A model generated the notes under the pieces. The model was not told where the DNA came from. It saw only the letters and a list, made by a program, of their open reading frames with translations, and did not search any database. 64,000 nt of DNA from Schizochytrium sp. TIO01 (taxonomy: Eukaryota > Sar > Bigyra > Thraustochytrida > Thraustochytriidae): the NCBI GenBank assembly GCA_004764695.1, contig SMSO01000032.1, forward strand, positions 6,530,668-6,594,667, read 5' to 3'. Shown here piece after piece: positions 21,412-33,438 of this stretch. Position numbers and translations under genes: made by a program. Position 1 is the first letter of the stretch. The number at the start of each line of letters is the position of its first letter.

Positions 21412-22780
21412 CAATGGGGTCTGCCCTGACAGGTTTCATAGTTGGCTTTCTGTCAGTCACCACGATTACTGATTACCCGGGATGTTGCTACAAGTTGTAA
21501 TTGTAATGAACAATATTGCCAGTACATTATGCTACCAAGAACCTAGATAGTACCTAGGCAATCTTTTGTTTTTTCTGATGATTCCGTAGATGGGTAGGTA
21601 GGATTAACCAATCAACTCATTTTCGCTGGTTAGTTTGTACCACCTCACCTCAATTCCTTTAATCAGAGAGTTCTTAATCTCGTTGCCAACTCGTTTTACT
21701 CAGATGGAGGTTCATAGAACCGCATGTTTGTCCAAAGTCCAACCATTTGACTTAGTAATTAAGGGGGCCTTTCGCAAATCCTTTATGCTGTCAATGCAGT
21801 GCGTGTGAAGAACAGGTAGCTTGGCGACTGACTGTCTTGAATCTTATTACCGTTCCTGCCCAAAACTGGTCCACATTGGAAGGCTCGAAAGACCCTCAAG
21901 AACGACTGGAAGCGTGGAAAGGACAGCAACGCAACCGAAACGGAGTCGGCCTTGGAAGGAGAAAGTGCTACCTAGGTAACTAACTATCCTATCTAGATAA
22001 TAATAGGTAGAGATTTTCGTGTCAGTCATCTTTTTATGAGAAATGTGCTGCTCTGGAGACCACACATCATATCGTAATTTATCCATCCATTTTCGGCCTG
22101 TTCAACGTATGGTATATTTCGAGAACCACCGAGAATGATAAGAAACACATCCGGGAGTCAGTGTCTGTCAAAAACTAGCGAGATTGCACCGGCGAGGGCG
22201 GGTAATATTCAGACGGCCGGGACGCAACTCGTGGTGAAGAAATAGGATTGAGATTGTGTAGTGTCATTTGCGAGCGCTGTGAGCAAAATGGTGGCTACAA
22301 CTAACTTGGGTGGGGAAAATAAAAAAAAATAGAACCACCCAGTGTATTGACTATACGAAAAGAATACAGCTTGAGCCAGATTCAAGCGCAAATCAATGTA
22401 ATGATGATTTGTGATGAAACGAAAAGGCTCTACCTAATGGTTTGCTGAGTCTAAGTGGATAGTCCTATACGCCACGAGTTAAAGTAAATCATGGTGCTAC
22501 TTCGAAATTCTGTCAATCTATATGTATTTTAATGACTGAGGGGAGTACAAACCCTCCAAAGTATCAGGGGAGGTCCGGTTGCATTATTCGAACAGCCCTT
22601 CTGGTAATCGGAAGCTTTCGACATAACCCACCTGAAATACCTGCACATTGCGTAACTTTCATGGGTCCACACGCAGCCATGCCTCGCACGTGTGGTTATT
22701 GTTAGATAAATTAAAGTATAAAGCACAAGCCGACGAAATTACCAATGCGAGTAGTGGCCATTTGCATTCTTTTCAACAAA

Positions 22781-22820
22781 GTTGTTGTTGTTGTTGTTGT
22801 TGTTGATGATGATGATGATG
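22781..22820. repeat. (GTT)n-(GAT)n compound microsatellite
   Basis: Eight GTT units flow directly into about five GAT units, mid-spacer between G1 and G2. Confidence 0.85.
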
Positions 22821-23416
22821 CTGACGTCCTAGTACAATGACATAATGTTCAATTCTTATCCGTAATGTCAGTGAGTGTCTTATTACCATTTGCATTGAAT
22901 TGCAAGTGAACAAATTTTAAGTTTCAGATTATGAACTGAAATGATATGTGCTCTTCAATCAACCTGTAGCCAAGTCTAAATTTAAAAATTTAGAAAGTAA
23001 GAGTATGCGTGCTTGAGAAAATGAAATCAACACAAAGAAACAACCAATTATAGGTGAGTGCAAAAACAAAGATTATAGATAAACGGTTCGCAGTAATACT
23101 ATCCAGAAGCCAAGCTGATAGAACGGGAGTAATAGAGCCATGTCAATAGCATTAATTGGGATATGCATGACCAAAAATCGCTGAAAGTGGCAATTAACAG
23201 AACAGAAGACTATTTTTGCGTTCTTGGAAAGATCGCGCCCATATTATTCTAATTTTTTAATGTTATTTTGAAAATAGCATAACGTTAGATGAGCATATCA
23301 TGGTTTAATTTAAGTGCCCAACTTTGTTGAGTAGCTTTTTAAAGCGATTCTAAGCAGGAAGTTCTCTAATTGTGCACAGGTCCTACGCAATTTGCTCTAT
23401 TTAAAAGTAAGGATGC

Positions 23417-26400
23417 TTAGTCTGTTTTGTTGTAAACGTCATATGAGCGGAATTCGGCTGAGCGCAAACGATCAGCATACTTTGGCTTGCGTAGGAAAGC
23501 GTCCAGAAACTCATACAAGCTATCAAGAGCGTTACCGATATCGTGGAAACATTCCGTCATGAGGGGAAGATTAAGCATCAGAGCAAGGTCTCTTGATGAT
23601 ACGATATGGTCAAGAAACACCTCATCATTATAAGCACGGCCGATGGAGTCTTGAAGCATTTCGTTTAGCAAAAATGGCGAAGCCACGATTGGCCGTAGAA
23701 CTGGTAGGGAGTCTCGCTTTGGATTACGAAGCTGGGCAGAAATCCCTACAAATGTCTGGGTTAGCCATCGATGCGCTGCAAAGAAAACACGGGCAGTCTT
23801 CGTATGCATCGTTTTGGCTGGATGTCCTTCGTAATCAATTGAATAGATCCGCAGCCCACCAAGATGATTTAACTTCCACAGGGCTTGCCAGATATGTTGA
23901 GTTGATGTAACTGCTTTTGCATATAGTTCAAACGGCGCGTCGAAGTTATAGTGTTGCATTGATTCCAAATGGGCTGCCCTCAAGTTTATGCCAGACTCGA
24001 CATATAGTGCTCGCGCAACATTATGTTCAAAAGCTGCCACGTCCGGGCGCATAGAATCTAACACATCAGGGTGCTCATAACGATCTGTGAGAACTTGTTC
24101 GCAGATGAGCACAAAGTCATGATAAGATTTAGCTAAGGTTTCACGTAAAAAAATCCTTCCATTGGTAGGCCAAAGGAATAATGAGAGAACCGTTGCTCCT
24201 AATGCACCAATTGCAGAAGATGCAATGACATAGCCAGCGTACCTCCAGATGTCAATATCAGCTGGGTTGTCATCAATAACAAACTCTACCGAGATACTGA
24301 CCATTGTACGTACAGTTGCATATCCTATATATCCATGTTTGGGGATCGCAGTCTTCATCCACATGTAAAATGAAAGAGCCGCAATCTCAAAGGCATACAA
24401 AATCCACTTCGTGTTTGGATCTTTGCAACCATTAGCGCACGCAGCTTCCCATCCAGCACTTATAAGTATTGCACCACATGCAACACCAGTTAATCGATGA
24501 AACACTCGTTCAATGACTAAACCAGCCTGGGTTTTAAAGATTGTAATTTGGAAGGTAAATACCGCGTTTACTAATGCCACAGTGGAATAAACTTCATAGA
24601 ATGACGACAATAAACCAGGAAGTACAAGAAGCGTCGTACCAAGACCTGTTTTGAAAGCTAACTTCCAGGGCAGGTCAGCAAAGAAGTTCATAGCTCCGTG
24701 TTCTAACTTGTCCAGACGCCCCATAGGTTCATACATATTTTCTTTGCTCGAGGGATAGAGCGTGGGAATAATCGAATCATGAAAAGGAAATGTCATAGCC
24801 CACTCGCGGCGTGCACCGCCCGGAATATACTCACGTTCCTGTTTAAATGACCCGATCACCTCATGTTGCGCTTTCACCAGCTTGATGAGAATCAACACAT
24901 AGCTAACCAGCTTTGTGCGCCGGAAAAACGTTTTATCCAAGACGATATTAGAAAACGCCTTTACAGCGTGCGAGCGCAAATAGCGTTCCATCCAGTTTAC
25001 AGCAAGTTTATTGAGCTCACCAGAGAGACTTTCGAGAACAGCCTGTTCTCGGTCCAGGTATCGAAGCATGCGCTCTTTGATATCTACATCAGCAGAAGGT
25101 GTAGCCCTCGTTTTAGCCAATTGAGCCATGCGGTGCGCACCAAGTTCTAAGAGAAGGTTAATCTTTGCGATAAGCTCGGGAATGCGCTTTCTTTCTTCCT
25201 CATGGGAAACGTAAACATCGTTCGTTGAAGTTCCTGGCTGTGTAAGATCATGCATTCTCTGATTGGCGATTTCCTCACTTTCCACATCTGAATCAATCCA
25301 ATCTTTGGTACGATTCTGCTCATATGAATCTGCGGGCGAATTCTCTGAGTTAAAAATACTGTCAGCTGACTCGAGGAAGTCATTTTCATGATTTATAATG
25401 TCAGCAGCAGCATGTCGGGCGTTTCGACTAAGCCCCAAAGTATCGTTGTAACGTCTAAGGTATCGAAGCCCATTGCCGTTAAAAAAGAACCGTGTTTCAA
25501 GAATTGCTGATCCAACCCATTTCTGAGCTAACGGAATTGACGCAGCCTCTTGCTCATGTGCTTCACGAAGAGCGTGTACGAGAGCAGGTTCTAGTCGCAG
25601 TGGTGTTGAGCTTGTCGATGGTGACAAAGTGTGGTTTGCAATGCGGTCATACACGGGTCGAAGCCTTCGCAATGTTGTTGCATAAGAAATATATCTGGTT
25701 CGTAGAGAATCTCGTGCTGGAGGAATAGACGACCACGGGAATACAAGAAGTGAACATGCGTAGTGGACAAAAAACGACAGTGCAAGACCAAACGTAGCGC
25801 CCCCCAGGGCAATGTTGGACTCCTTGAAAGGATCTTCAAAGTCTTCAAAGTTGTAAATTTTCCACACCTGGACGTGGATCACAGAAAATGTAATTGTCAT
25901 GTTGATCATGGTCATGATGCTTGATGGAAAAAGATTACCTAGAAGGTTTGATCCAACAACTCCAGCAAGTAGCAGCCAGACAAACCCAACTAAATTATGA
26001 GCTGCAATCCCAATCATGAATAAAGACCACACATAGAAGAATGGCCACAGGATTACAAAAAGAATGACCTGCTGGTGCTCATGACCCAATGTAGTGAGAT
26101 GAATTGGACGCAATGCAAGCACAAGTGCAAAGATACCAATGAGGAGTGAGGTATTATAGGTAAGAGAAGTGATCTTCGCAAAAAACGGCAACATAGTAGC
26201 TATAGCTGTTGTGATTGCATTGCGTACTAAGACCTTACTCGGTCGACTGAGACTGCAAAGATTACACCGAGGTTGGCCTCCCCTAACTTTTGTTCTTGTT
26301 GGCCTGGGTTTATCTGTGTTACTACTATCTTTGCCGCCTTTAGTTTGTCCACCAATATTGTCTGCAGTGGAGATGCGCGATGATTGCCCACGCTCAAGAT

Positions 26401-26635
26401 CGTGCGAATCTGTCTTTAGGTCGTGTGCCGGCAGTGGTGCTGCCATGTCTTCGAGGCATCTTTTCACGTATTCATCGACATGCCGGAGCCAATCTTCCTC
26501 GCTCTCGTCACGTTTAAGTTCTAGTAGCTGGCCAGTTTCCTCCTCTCCAGCTTCCTGGATTTTACTTTCGAGTCTTTGTGATTCCTGCTCTTCCGCCCAC
26601 TCCTGAAATAGTGGATTTGGCGCCTTCTCGCCCAT
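23417..26635 (-). CDS. G2: FUSC/ArAE-like membrane protein, clade B
   Basis: This 1072-residue product starts at ATG 26633-26635. The N-terminal box is LFQEWAEE (9-16), followed by a charged amphipathic stretch with a V-D-E-Y-V motif and DLERGQ (79-84). A CX2C pair (RCNLC, 123-127) precedes the first bundle (135-300). The second bundle is about 655-825, with VIERVFHRLTG and the CX3C pair C733/C737. Here the spacer residues are ANG; most sisters have an Ile after the first Cys. The central region carries an acidic, Ser/Asp-rich insertion (about 425-480) that the clade A and C proteins replace with coiled-coil. The C-terminal domain keeps YNFDAPFELYAKAV, HLGG and PVLRP. It sits between the two clade A members G1 and G3, so array order does not follow relatedness. 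Confidence 0.8.
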   Translation of the reverse strand: MGEKAPNPLFQEWAEEQESQRLESKIQEAGEEETGQLLELKRDESEEDWLRHVDEYVKRCLEDMAAPLPAHDLKTDSHDLERGQSSRISTADNIGGQTKGGKDSSNTDKPRPTRTKVRGGQPRCNLCSLSRPSKVLVRNAITTAIATMLPFFAKITSLTYNTSLLIGIFALVLALRPIHLTTLGHEHQQVILFVILWPFFYVWSLFMIGIAAHNLVGFVWLLLAGVVGSNLLGNLFPSSIMTMINMTITFSVIHVQVWKIYNFEDFEDPFKESNIALGGATFGLALSFFVHYACSLLVFPWSSIPPARDSLRTRYISYATTLRRLRPVYDRIANHTLSPSTSSTPLRLEPALVHALREAHEQEAASIPLAQKWVGSAILETRFFFNGNGLRYLRRYNDTLGLSRNARHAAADIINHENDFLESADSIFNSENSPADSYEQNRTKDWIDSDVESEEIANQRMHDLTQPGTSTNDVYVSHEEERKRIPELIAKINLLLELGAHRMAQLAKTRATPSADVDIKERMLRYLDREQAVLESLSGELNKLAVNWMERYLRSHAVKAFSNIVLDKTFFRRTKLVSYVLILIKLVKAQHEVIGSFKQEREYIPGGARREWAMTFPFHDSIIPTLYPSSKENMYEPMGRLDKLEHGAMNFFADLPWKLAFKTGLGTTLLVLPGLLSSFYEVYSTVALVNAVFTFQITIFKTQAGLVIERVFHRLTGVACGAILISAGWEAACANGCKDPNTKWILYAFEIAALSFYMWMKTAIPKHGYIGYATVRTMVSISVEFVIDDNPADIDIWRYAGYVIASSAIGALGATVLSLFLWPTNGRIFLRETLAKSYHDFVLICEQVLTDRYEHPDVLDSMRPDVAAFEHNVARALYVESGINLRAAHLESMQHYNFDAPFELYAKAVTSTQHIWQALWKLNHLGGLRIYSIDYEGHPAKTMHTKTARVFFAAHRWLTQTFVGISAQLRNPKRDSLPVLRPIVASPFLLNEMLQDSIGRAYNDEVFLDHIVSSRDLALMLNLPLMTECFHDIGNALDSLYEFLDAFLRKPKYADRLRSAEFRSYDVYNKTD

Positions 26636-28420
26636 TGTTGCAATGTTTCTGCCTAAAGTTTATTGGAATTAAACAAAGTCGAGCCCTTCCCCTGACGCTT
26701 GATAAAGTGAACCCGATAATCCGTGAATCTGGAGCAGATTTGCTTCTGCTCTTGCTCCCGCTCCCAAAATCTCGAGCAGCACCTCCTGCGATACAATCAG
26801 CAACACTGTCAACCAAATACTTTGGTCGGCAATTGCCCTTTGCGTTGTTGTAGTTCTTCTGTCTCTGTCTTCAAGGCCAGCCCTGCAACTGCTGCTGGTG
26901 TCACGGTGGATGCTGTCAAGCTAAGCTCAGCCCTTTTAGTGAGACTTGGCACTTTTTGCTTAACCCTGCGTCGATTGAGTGCTTCCTTGATCGACGCAGT
27001 TGTGGCTTCTTCAAGAAGCTCTTGTCCAGCGCTCTTCTGCTCCAAAGCGAATTGCTGTTTCCACACAGCGAGTTCCTTCGCTTGAATATGTATTTGCTCG
27101 GGGCATTTTCAGCCTGTGGCACAAGAACAAGGCGGAATCATATTTTGGTGTTGGTTTCTTGCTTTCCATTTTCCCCAAACTATTGTTACCAATGCTCTAC
27201 TAGCTGTAGCACTTATTAGGTACAAATCTACGCAGTTCTTCAATTCTTCTTTTTCTCGCCTCATTCCCTTTCGTCGTTCAATGCTTTGTACACGCTGCTC
27301 TTTATTCCTTCTTCTTCAGCAGCAGCACACGATAAACGCGATAAACGTGGGCGTTGCCGCCATCCTTTTGTCATCGTGTATTCGCCACGCATCTGAGTTG
27401 CGAGGGTTGCCGCTCCTTAAGTGTAACACTCGTTGAAGCTTGACCCGTCATCATGTAGTAGTAGGTAGGTACAACCTTTCCTTAGCAACTGGACAAAGCA
27501 ATGGCGCCAGAATGAGAGAGACCAACGCGTAGCAACGTGGGTGACAGAAGGCAGCACGCGTAGTGTAAACAACAGCCTGACATCTTTTTGATTGCAAATT
27601 ATGGTTGACCTTTGGTTCGTTGGCTCCTTTAAGGCCGAATGTCTGTCAATAAATAAACCCAGCCGCTGAAGAGGCCTGGCCGATGCTAATTTCCACAGCG
27701 TCTGAGCTGAATAAGTCGATTTGTGCGGTTGATTCATTTCAATCATCTGAGCTTATTGTGTCGTTTGCTGGTGGCTTCAACTCCCTCTCCACCGCCGGGG
27801 CCTTCAAATGCGTCGAATCATGGTTCTCAGCTATAAAGAATAATCGATCGCTGCTGTGAAAGTCGATCGAGTCGGTGGTCTGGCGAACCGGGATCAGTGA
27901 TATGTACAACCTGTGGCATACGGATTCAACTCGCAGCCTACAATTAGGAAGGGAAAATTGAAGTTCGACCCTGGCAACCTCGTGCGAAGCCGAGGCTCGG
28001 AGACTTATTGTAGTAAAAGGGAATTGAAGACTTAAACTAGCTCGGCGCAACTGACTGTTAAAAATAGAACTTGAAAGCCTGGGTAGTGAATGTAATAGGA
28101 ATAGATGGCCAGGCGGCACAGCTTAGCAGGAAAGGTGGAAAATTCCTTGGCCAAGCAACAGATATAATAAAGCTCGGCACTTCCGAGAGGAAGCAATGGA
28201 TTAGGTGTCTCTCGATACATAATGAGAGGTGAGATTGTTCTAAGTTAATTGTTTTTCACGCTTTTTTACGTTTTTACTGTTATTTAGTTGTATAAAAATT
28301 AAGAAAGAGGACTAGGTAACACATATCTTGGGCTGCTCACAATGAAGGGAGAAGCCTAATTGGTTAAAAAGAAATGAAGTATTGTGTTGCTGCAAAGAAC
28401 AGTGGAGACATGCTTCAGGC
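26636..28420. other. Spacer G2-G3
   Basis: At 1.8 kb this is the shortest array spacer. Short frames on both strands near 26560-27440 are Leu/Ser/Cys-rich without recognisable motifs. Nothing was identified as a gene. Confidence 0.55.
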
Positions 28421-31400
28421 TTATTCAAGCTTCTTGGAATATATGTCAAAACTGAGTCTTTCAGATGTTCGCAAGCGATCCGCATAAAGTGGTTTTCTCA
28501 GGAAGCGCTCCATGAAGGTAAACAGGTCATCAAGCGCATATGATATGTCTACAAGACTATCATTAAGAAGAGGCAGGTTGCACATGAGCGACAAATCTCG
28601 GGATGCAAGGATACGGTCAAGAAACACATCATCATTATATGCTCGACTCAGAAAATCTTGCAAGATTTCCTGAAGGACATGGGGCGTGGCCGCAACAGGA
28701 CGTAGAACAGGCATTGCATCACGGCGTTTTGTACCGAACCGAGCCGCGACAACAGCAAAGGCTGATGTCAACCATCGATTAACGGCAAAAATATCGCGCG
28801 CAGTGGTTGGTTGCATTGTCACAGCTGCGTTGCCGTCTTTGTCCCGTAGATAAACATATATACCACCCAAGTGGTGCAGCTTCCAAAGAGAATGCCAAAT
28901 GCGGCGCGTGCTGATTACAGCTTTGAGATAGAGCTCGTGAGGAGCATCAAAGTTAATATGTTGCCATGTCTCTAGCTGCGCAGACCTCAGCATTGGAGTC
29001 ATATCACCATAAAGATTACGTGCGATACGGTCCTCGAAAGATGTGATCTTTGGTAGCTCTCGACCCATGTCCTCTGGGTGATCATATCGTTCCGTGAGAA
29101 TCTGCTCAAAAAGAACGATAAAATCCTGGTACGCTTCACATAGACTATCCCGAATCATAGAACGGCCGCTTGACGGCCATATGAAAAGCGCCAACACAAG
29201 AGCCACAGCTGCGCCCACCAGCGATGATGCAACAACATATGAACCTTGCGTCCACACCAGCACACGTGTCGGGCTTTCAGTCTCTGCAAAAACAACTGAA
29301 AGACTGACAATAGTACGGAAGCCTGCAAAGCCAATATAACCGTATTGTGAATGGGCAGTTCTGACATATAAATATAAAGCAATACTCAAGACCTCCGCTG
29401 CGTACAGAATCCATTTGTGGCTATCAGAATCACATCCACGAATGCAGGCAAGCTCCCACGCCACGCCAATAGTAATGAAACCTAAGATTAAACCAAGGAG
29501 ACGCTGCAACGTGCGCTCGATCACTAGACCCGTTTGTGTCTTGAAAAGAATTACCTGGAAGGTAAAGACAGCGTTGGTTAGCTGGACAGAGGAATACCAC
29601 TGGTAAGAGGACTCAAGTACACCAGGAAGGGCCAGCAATGTTGTGCCGAGTGCAAACTTGAAGGATACCTTCCAGAGGGTGCTTGAAAGGAAGTTAACCA
29701 GCATATCTTCGGAACGCGGAATACATCCAAGGATGGGCGTGTAAAATGACTCACGGCGCACTACATCTACAGATGATAAGAACCGACGAGGAAAAGGCAC
29801 TGTAAGAATCCATTCCCTCAGCCACGACCTTGATTTAGAATGATCTTCTGTGGAAAGTGCAGTCCATGCATTCTTATTCAGCTTGGTGAGTTTGAGCAGT
29901 ACGAGAATGTAAGCTGCAAGCTTAGTACGCTTAAAGATCATGCGCTGGTTGGGTCTGTGCGTATCATGGCCTCGACTCGCGTGCATACGGAGATAGCGAC
30001 CCATCCATGATAATCCGAGCTCATATAACTCTCCACCTAACTTATCTAGAAAAACTTGCTCCCTGGCTAGCATTGTAAACGCGTTCGCTCGTGTCTCAAC
30101 TTCAGATTTATCACCCGGCTCTGAGCTAGAGAGGATGGCGAGGCGGTGAGCTCCAATCTCAAGTAGCAAGTTGATTTGTGTAATGAGTAAAGGGATCCGC
30201 CTTCGTTCTCTCACTTTGCGATCTAACTCTGCCTTTTCGAGTTGAAATTCTTCTGTAGCTTCTCTTTCCAGAAAGAGAGCCTTTTCTTGCTCTAATTCCT
30301 CCTCAGCTTCATCGAGGTTTGAGCGAGCACGGGTGTAGGAGCGTTCGAGTTTAGTAAGGAGATCGGTAGCCGCAGAGCGCGCACAGCGTGTGATGGAAAG
30401 TGATTGTTCATATCGCGATACATAAGCCATACCCCGACCGCCTAATCCAAATCTTGTCTCTAGAAGAGCGTTCCCAAGCCAATTCTGTGCTACCTGAATT
30501 GAAGCGACTTCCTGCGCACGGGCCTCAGCAAGCTTGTCAAGGAGATCTGCTGGGATACTGAAAGGGGTTTCTTGTGCTGTCGGGTCCAACGTATAAACAG
30601 CAATACGATCATACACTGGACGCAACCTACGAAGGAGCTTCGCATAGGAGCAGTAACGATTGTTCAGAGAGTTCCTTGCTGGCTTTGTGGCCTGCCATGG
30701 GAAAATCATCACGGCACCCACAAAGTGCAAAAAATAAGGCAGCGAGATGCTAAAGGTTGCACCGTCTAGAATATCAATTGAAGTGCGAAACTTTGTGTCC
30801 TCGTCAGTGAGCCCTTTAAAGTTGTAAGTACGCCATATATTAATCTGTATAAGCGTAAAAGTAATTGATTCGAGAACAACACAAAGAGTAGTAAAGTTAT
30901 TACTCAAAAGCGCAAGCATCCCAAACATAGTTGCAAGGCCAAAAAGGAACATGAAAACTCCCAAGTTGCTTGTACCTACAGCAATCATGAAGCAAGACCA
31001 TGCGTAGAATAGAGGCCATGTAAAAACAAATGACAGCACCTGCTGCACCTCTACACCAATGCACGTATTGTTTAATGGTCGCAAAGCAAGAATCAGAACA
31101 AAAATGGGGGTCAAAATAGAGGAGCCCTGTGAAATGTCCCGGACCCTCGACAGAAAAGGCATAAGAAGAGCTATGGTGGTTACAATGGCGTCACGAATTA
31201 AGATCATTTGCAGGCGTGTAAGGCCTGGAAGTTTTCCAGTAAGAGTCAAATGCCTTTTGGAAAGTTCTGCTGTTGATCGATGTCTAGTAAACCCGCGCTT
31301 CTTTGTGCTTTTGCTATCTTCTGAAGGCGGAGATCCGAGTGAGCGGCCTGAACCAAATTTACCTCCATCTTCGCCACGCTCAAGGTTCAGGTTCAATTCG

Positions 31401-31675
31401 CCACCGATGGCACTAATAGGCGGAATAGCCACTGGTGATTGCTGTGGGTGCAACCCAGGAGAGGAGTACGGAGTGATGGGACCGTAGGGTTCATGCTTCA
31501 TCGCCTCTTTCAGGCAGGTCCTCGCATACTGTGTTACTTGCTGTAGGACATCCTGCTCACCCGATTCAATATTCTCCTCTAGGTTCACGAGCTCTTCCAA
31601 CTCCACATCGACGGCATCGTCAAGTTCTTCTTGCAGTGCAAGGGCATCAAGATCTTGCGACCAATCTTGAAACAT
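28421..31675 (-). CDS. G3: FUSC/ArAE-like membrane protein, clade A
   Basis: A 1084-residue protein starting at ATG 31673-31675, with the N-terminal box at the very start (MFQDW). Residues 60-150 are Pro/Ser/Gly-rich and include NLERGED (97-103) and a basic patch before the membrane. First bundle about 160-325; soluble helical region 330-665, with a charged coiled-coil at about 440-493 that ends in RRRIPLL as in G1; second bundle about 668-835. The second bundle has VIERTLQRLLG and the CX3C pair C744/C748 (CIRGC). The JM box LRPVYDRIAVYTLDP (351-365) follows the first bundle directly. The C-terminal domain shows HINFDAP, IWHSLWKLHHLGG, NRWLTSAF and RRDAMPVLRP. It is the closest relative of G1 although G2 separates them, and is perhaps the cleanest clade A representative. 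Confidence 0.8.
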   Translation of the reverse strand: MFQDWSQDLDALALQEELDDAVDVELEELVNLEENIESGEQDVLQQVTQYARTCLKEAMKHEPYGPITPYSSPGLHPQQSPVAIPPISAIGGELNLNLERGEDGGKFGSGRSLGSPPSEDSKSTKKRGFTRHRSTAELSKRHLTLTGKLPGLTRLQMILIRDAIVTTIALLMPFLSRVRDISQGSSILTPIFVLILALRPLNNTCIGVEVQQVLSFVFTWPLFYAWSCFMIAVGTSNLGVFMFLFGLATMFGMLALLSNNFTTLCVVLESITFTLIQINIWRTYNFKGLTDEDTKFRTSIDILDGATFSISLPYFLHFVGAVMIFPWQATKPARNSLNNRYCSYAKLLRRLRPVYDRIAVYTLDPTAQETPFSIPADLLDKLAEARAQEVASIQVAQNWLGNALLETRFGLGGRGMAYVSRYEQSLSITRCARSAATDLLTKLERSYTRARSNLDEAEEELEQEKALFLEREATEEFQLEKAELDRKVRERRRIPLLITQINLLLEIGAHRLAILSSSEPGDKSEVETRANAFTMLAREQVFLDKLGGELYELGLSWMGRYLRMHASRGHDTHRPNQRMIFKRTKLAAYILVLLKLTKLNKNAWTALSTEDHSKSRSWLREWILTVPFPRRFLSSVDVVRRESFYTPILGCIPRSEDMLVNFLSSTLWKVSFKFALGTTLLALPGVLESSYQWYSSVQLTNAVFTFQVILFKTQTGLVIERTLQRLLGLILGFITIGVAWELACIRGCDSDSHKWILYAAEVLSIALYLYVRTAHSQYGYIGFAGFRTIVSLSVVFAETESPTRVLVWTQGSYVVASSLVGAAVALVLALFIWPSSGRSMIRDSLCEAYQDFIVLFEQILTERYDHPEDMGRELPKITSFEDRIARNLYGDMTPMLRSAQLETWQHINFDAPHELYLKAVISTRRIWHSLWKLHHLGGIYVYLRDKDGNAAVTMQPTTARDIFAVNRWLTSAFAVVAARFGTKRRDAMPVLRPVAATPHVLQEILQDFLSRAYNDDVFLDRILASRDLSLMCNLPLLNDSLVDISYALDDLFTFMERFLRKPLYADRLRTSERLSFDIYSKKLE

Positions 31676-32410
31676 TGCACTAACTCTAGTGTAGCGACCA
31701 AAACTTCGTTCCGAGCTTTCCTCTGTCGGTTTTCTAAGTTCTGAGCGTAGAACTACTCAAACAGTTCAAACGAAATCGAGCGGGAGTTTACAAGTTTCTT
31801 ACTACTTGGAGAACTGTCGCGATATTTTTTACTTTGGCTAATTTGTATGGCTGTTCAAAACAGGCCAACTTGCAGCGTTCAAAATAAGAGTAAGCACTCC
31901 CACAGAAACCCTCGCAGAAATAGAATGTGACGATGAAAAAGACAGCAATATCGCAATCCTGCAAATTAAGAAACAACCTTGTCAGCTGCTCTCGAATTTG
32001 TGAAAGGCCAATCAGTTTTTTGTACGCTTCTAGGTAGCCACTCCGCTGCCTTGTTCCCCTGCGCCACCTTGAAGCCCTCTTCAAAGTTGTCTTATGCTCT
32101 TTTCTAGCGCGGACAGAGTGCGTCTGCCAGTGAAGGAGACGTTGGCCTTTTGACTTTCGATTGTTCGTACTAGCAGCGAAAAGCTCTGCTCGCGGGGAGG
32201 GTAAACGAGCTCCCTCGAACGCGCCGCTTTCCTGCAACACAGAGGAGGGGCTGGCGAAGCTGTCAAGAACCTTGCCGCAGCCGCTCCTTGCTGCAGTCGG
32301 GACGCCCCCTCGTCAACGCTCACGCATCGACTCGCGGTCAGGTCCAAGTTGGTAATGGTAATGTAATTCTGAAAGGCCGTTCTTCTTCGCTCTTCTTTCT
32401 CGCTTCTTCT

Positions 32411-32440
32411 TTTTTGTTTTGTTTTGTTTTGTTTTTCTTT
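32411..32440. repeat. (TTTTG)n tract
   Basis: Consecutive GTTTT pentamers within a T-rich stretch, about 750 bp upstream of the G3 start. Confidence 0.75.
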
Positions 32441-33350
32441 CATTTCTCGGTTATTCTTTTTATCCTGGTTTTTTATGGTTTCTTTTGGGGGGAGTTCACC
32501 TACGCAGTGGTATTCTGAAATTCTTTCGCAAATCAGTACGAAACGAAAGTAAATGCGATGGCAAGCAGCACTCGCTTTGAAAGCGCCGATGACGATGTCG
32601 ATGACGGAAAGGTATCAAGAAGATACTTACTACTTCGACACAATGGGATTGAGAAGATTTTAGGTCTTCTACAAGTTATACATACACGAACACGTCCATG
32701 AGTTTTAGAAAACTAGCAGGTGTTATTTTATATTGCACGTAAACCATACTAGGTTCAACAAAATGGGAAGCCATGGACTTATGATCAACCTAGAGGGTTG
32801 GTTCTAAGCATGGATTGAAATGCACTGACCGCGAAGGTTTACTTTCTGTGACCTCTTGCTTCGCTAGAGTCAAATGGATGAGTCCAATAACACGTTGAGC
32901 GATCCCAATGCGGTTGGAAAGAGCTGACATCTACTGATGAATTACATTTTGGAATGAGTCAATGAACCAACATCGAAAACGAACCCACGGAAAGGAGGTA
33001 AGTAATACCTAGGTAGGCAGTATAATCATGAATGCGTCTTGATCGATGCCCTCGTCGGCGATCGCTACATCGTTATTCGCCGCTTCTCTTTAGCGTTCTC
33101 ACAGTTTTCTACTTGCTCGCAAACGTGCGTATCGCATTCTTTCACTCGTTCGCGCAGTTTGCTCGCACACAGCATTTTATTACAATTCCGAGGCAGCACT
33201 CGTTTTACGAAAAAGGTTTCAAGTGCTCATAATTACGCTCGTGTTGCCATTTGTCAGCGCGTTTCTGGCGTTTATTTTACTCAGCTCTTTCTTTCAAGCT
33301 CTTCTTTTCTCCTTTCATTCATTCTTAAATCTATTTTATTTATTTATTCC

Positions 33351-33393
33351 CTTTGCTTTGCTTTGCTTTGCTTTGCTTAATTTTGTTTTCCTC

Positions 33394-33429
<36 letters not shown>

Positions 33430-33438
33430 TTTTTTTTA
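33351..33438. repeat. (CTTTG)n and (CTTT)n compound microsatellite
   Basis: Five CTTTG units (33351-33377) are followed after a short break by about ten CTTT units (33394-33430) ending in a T run. On the minus strand this yields a spurious Lys/Glu/Arg-repeat frame. Confidence 0.85.

Larger units (their letters stand above)
21025..23416. other. Spacer G1-G2
   Basis: A 2.4-kb spacer. It contains a 12-bp perfect inverted repeat (21247-21258 with 21400-21411), the palindrome-centred ACCTAGG at about 21548 and 21971, and adjacent GTT and GAT microsatellites (22781-22820). A plus-strand frame (21046-21429) shows no family resemblance. Confidence 0.55.

Noticed and set aside
21046-21429. A 127-codon plus-strand frame upstream of G1
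   Set aside because: No recognisable domain and no splice sites that extend it; it occupies the presumed G1 promoter.
21300-21440. tRNA-like TAGCTCAG stretch near 21358
   Set aside because: It resembles an A box only partly; no B box or acceptor stem could be found at the right spacing.
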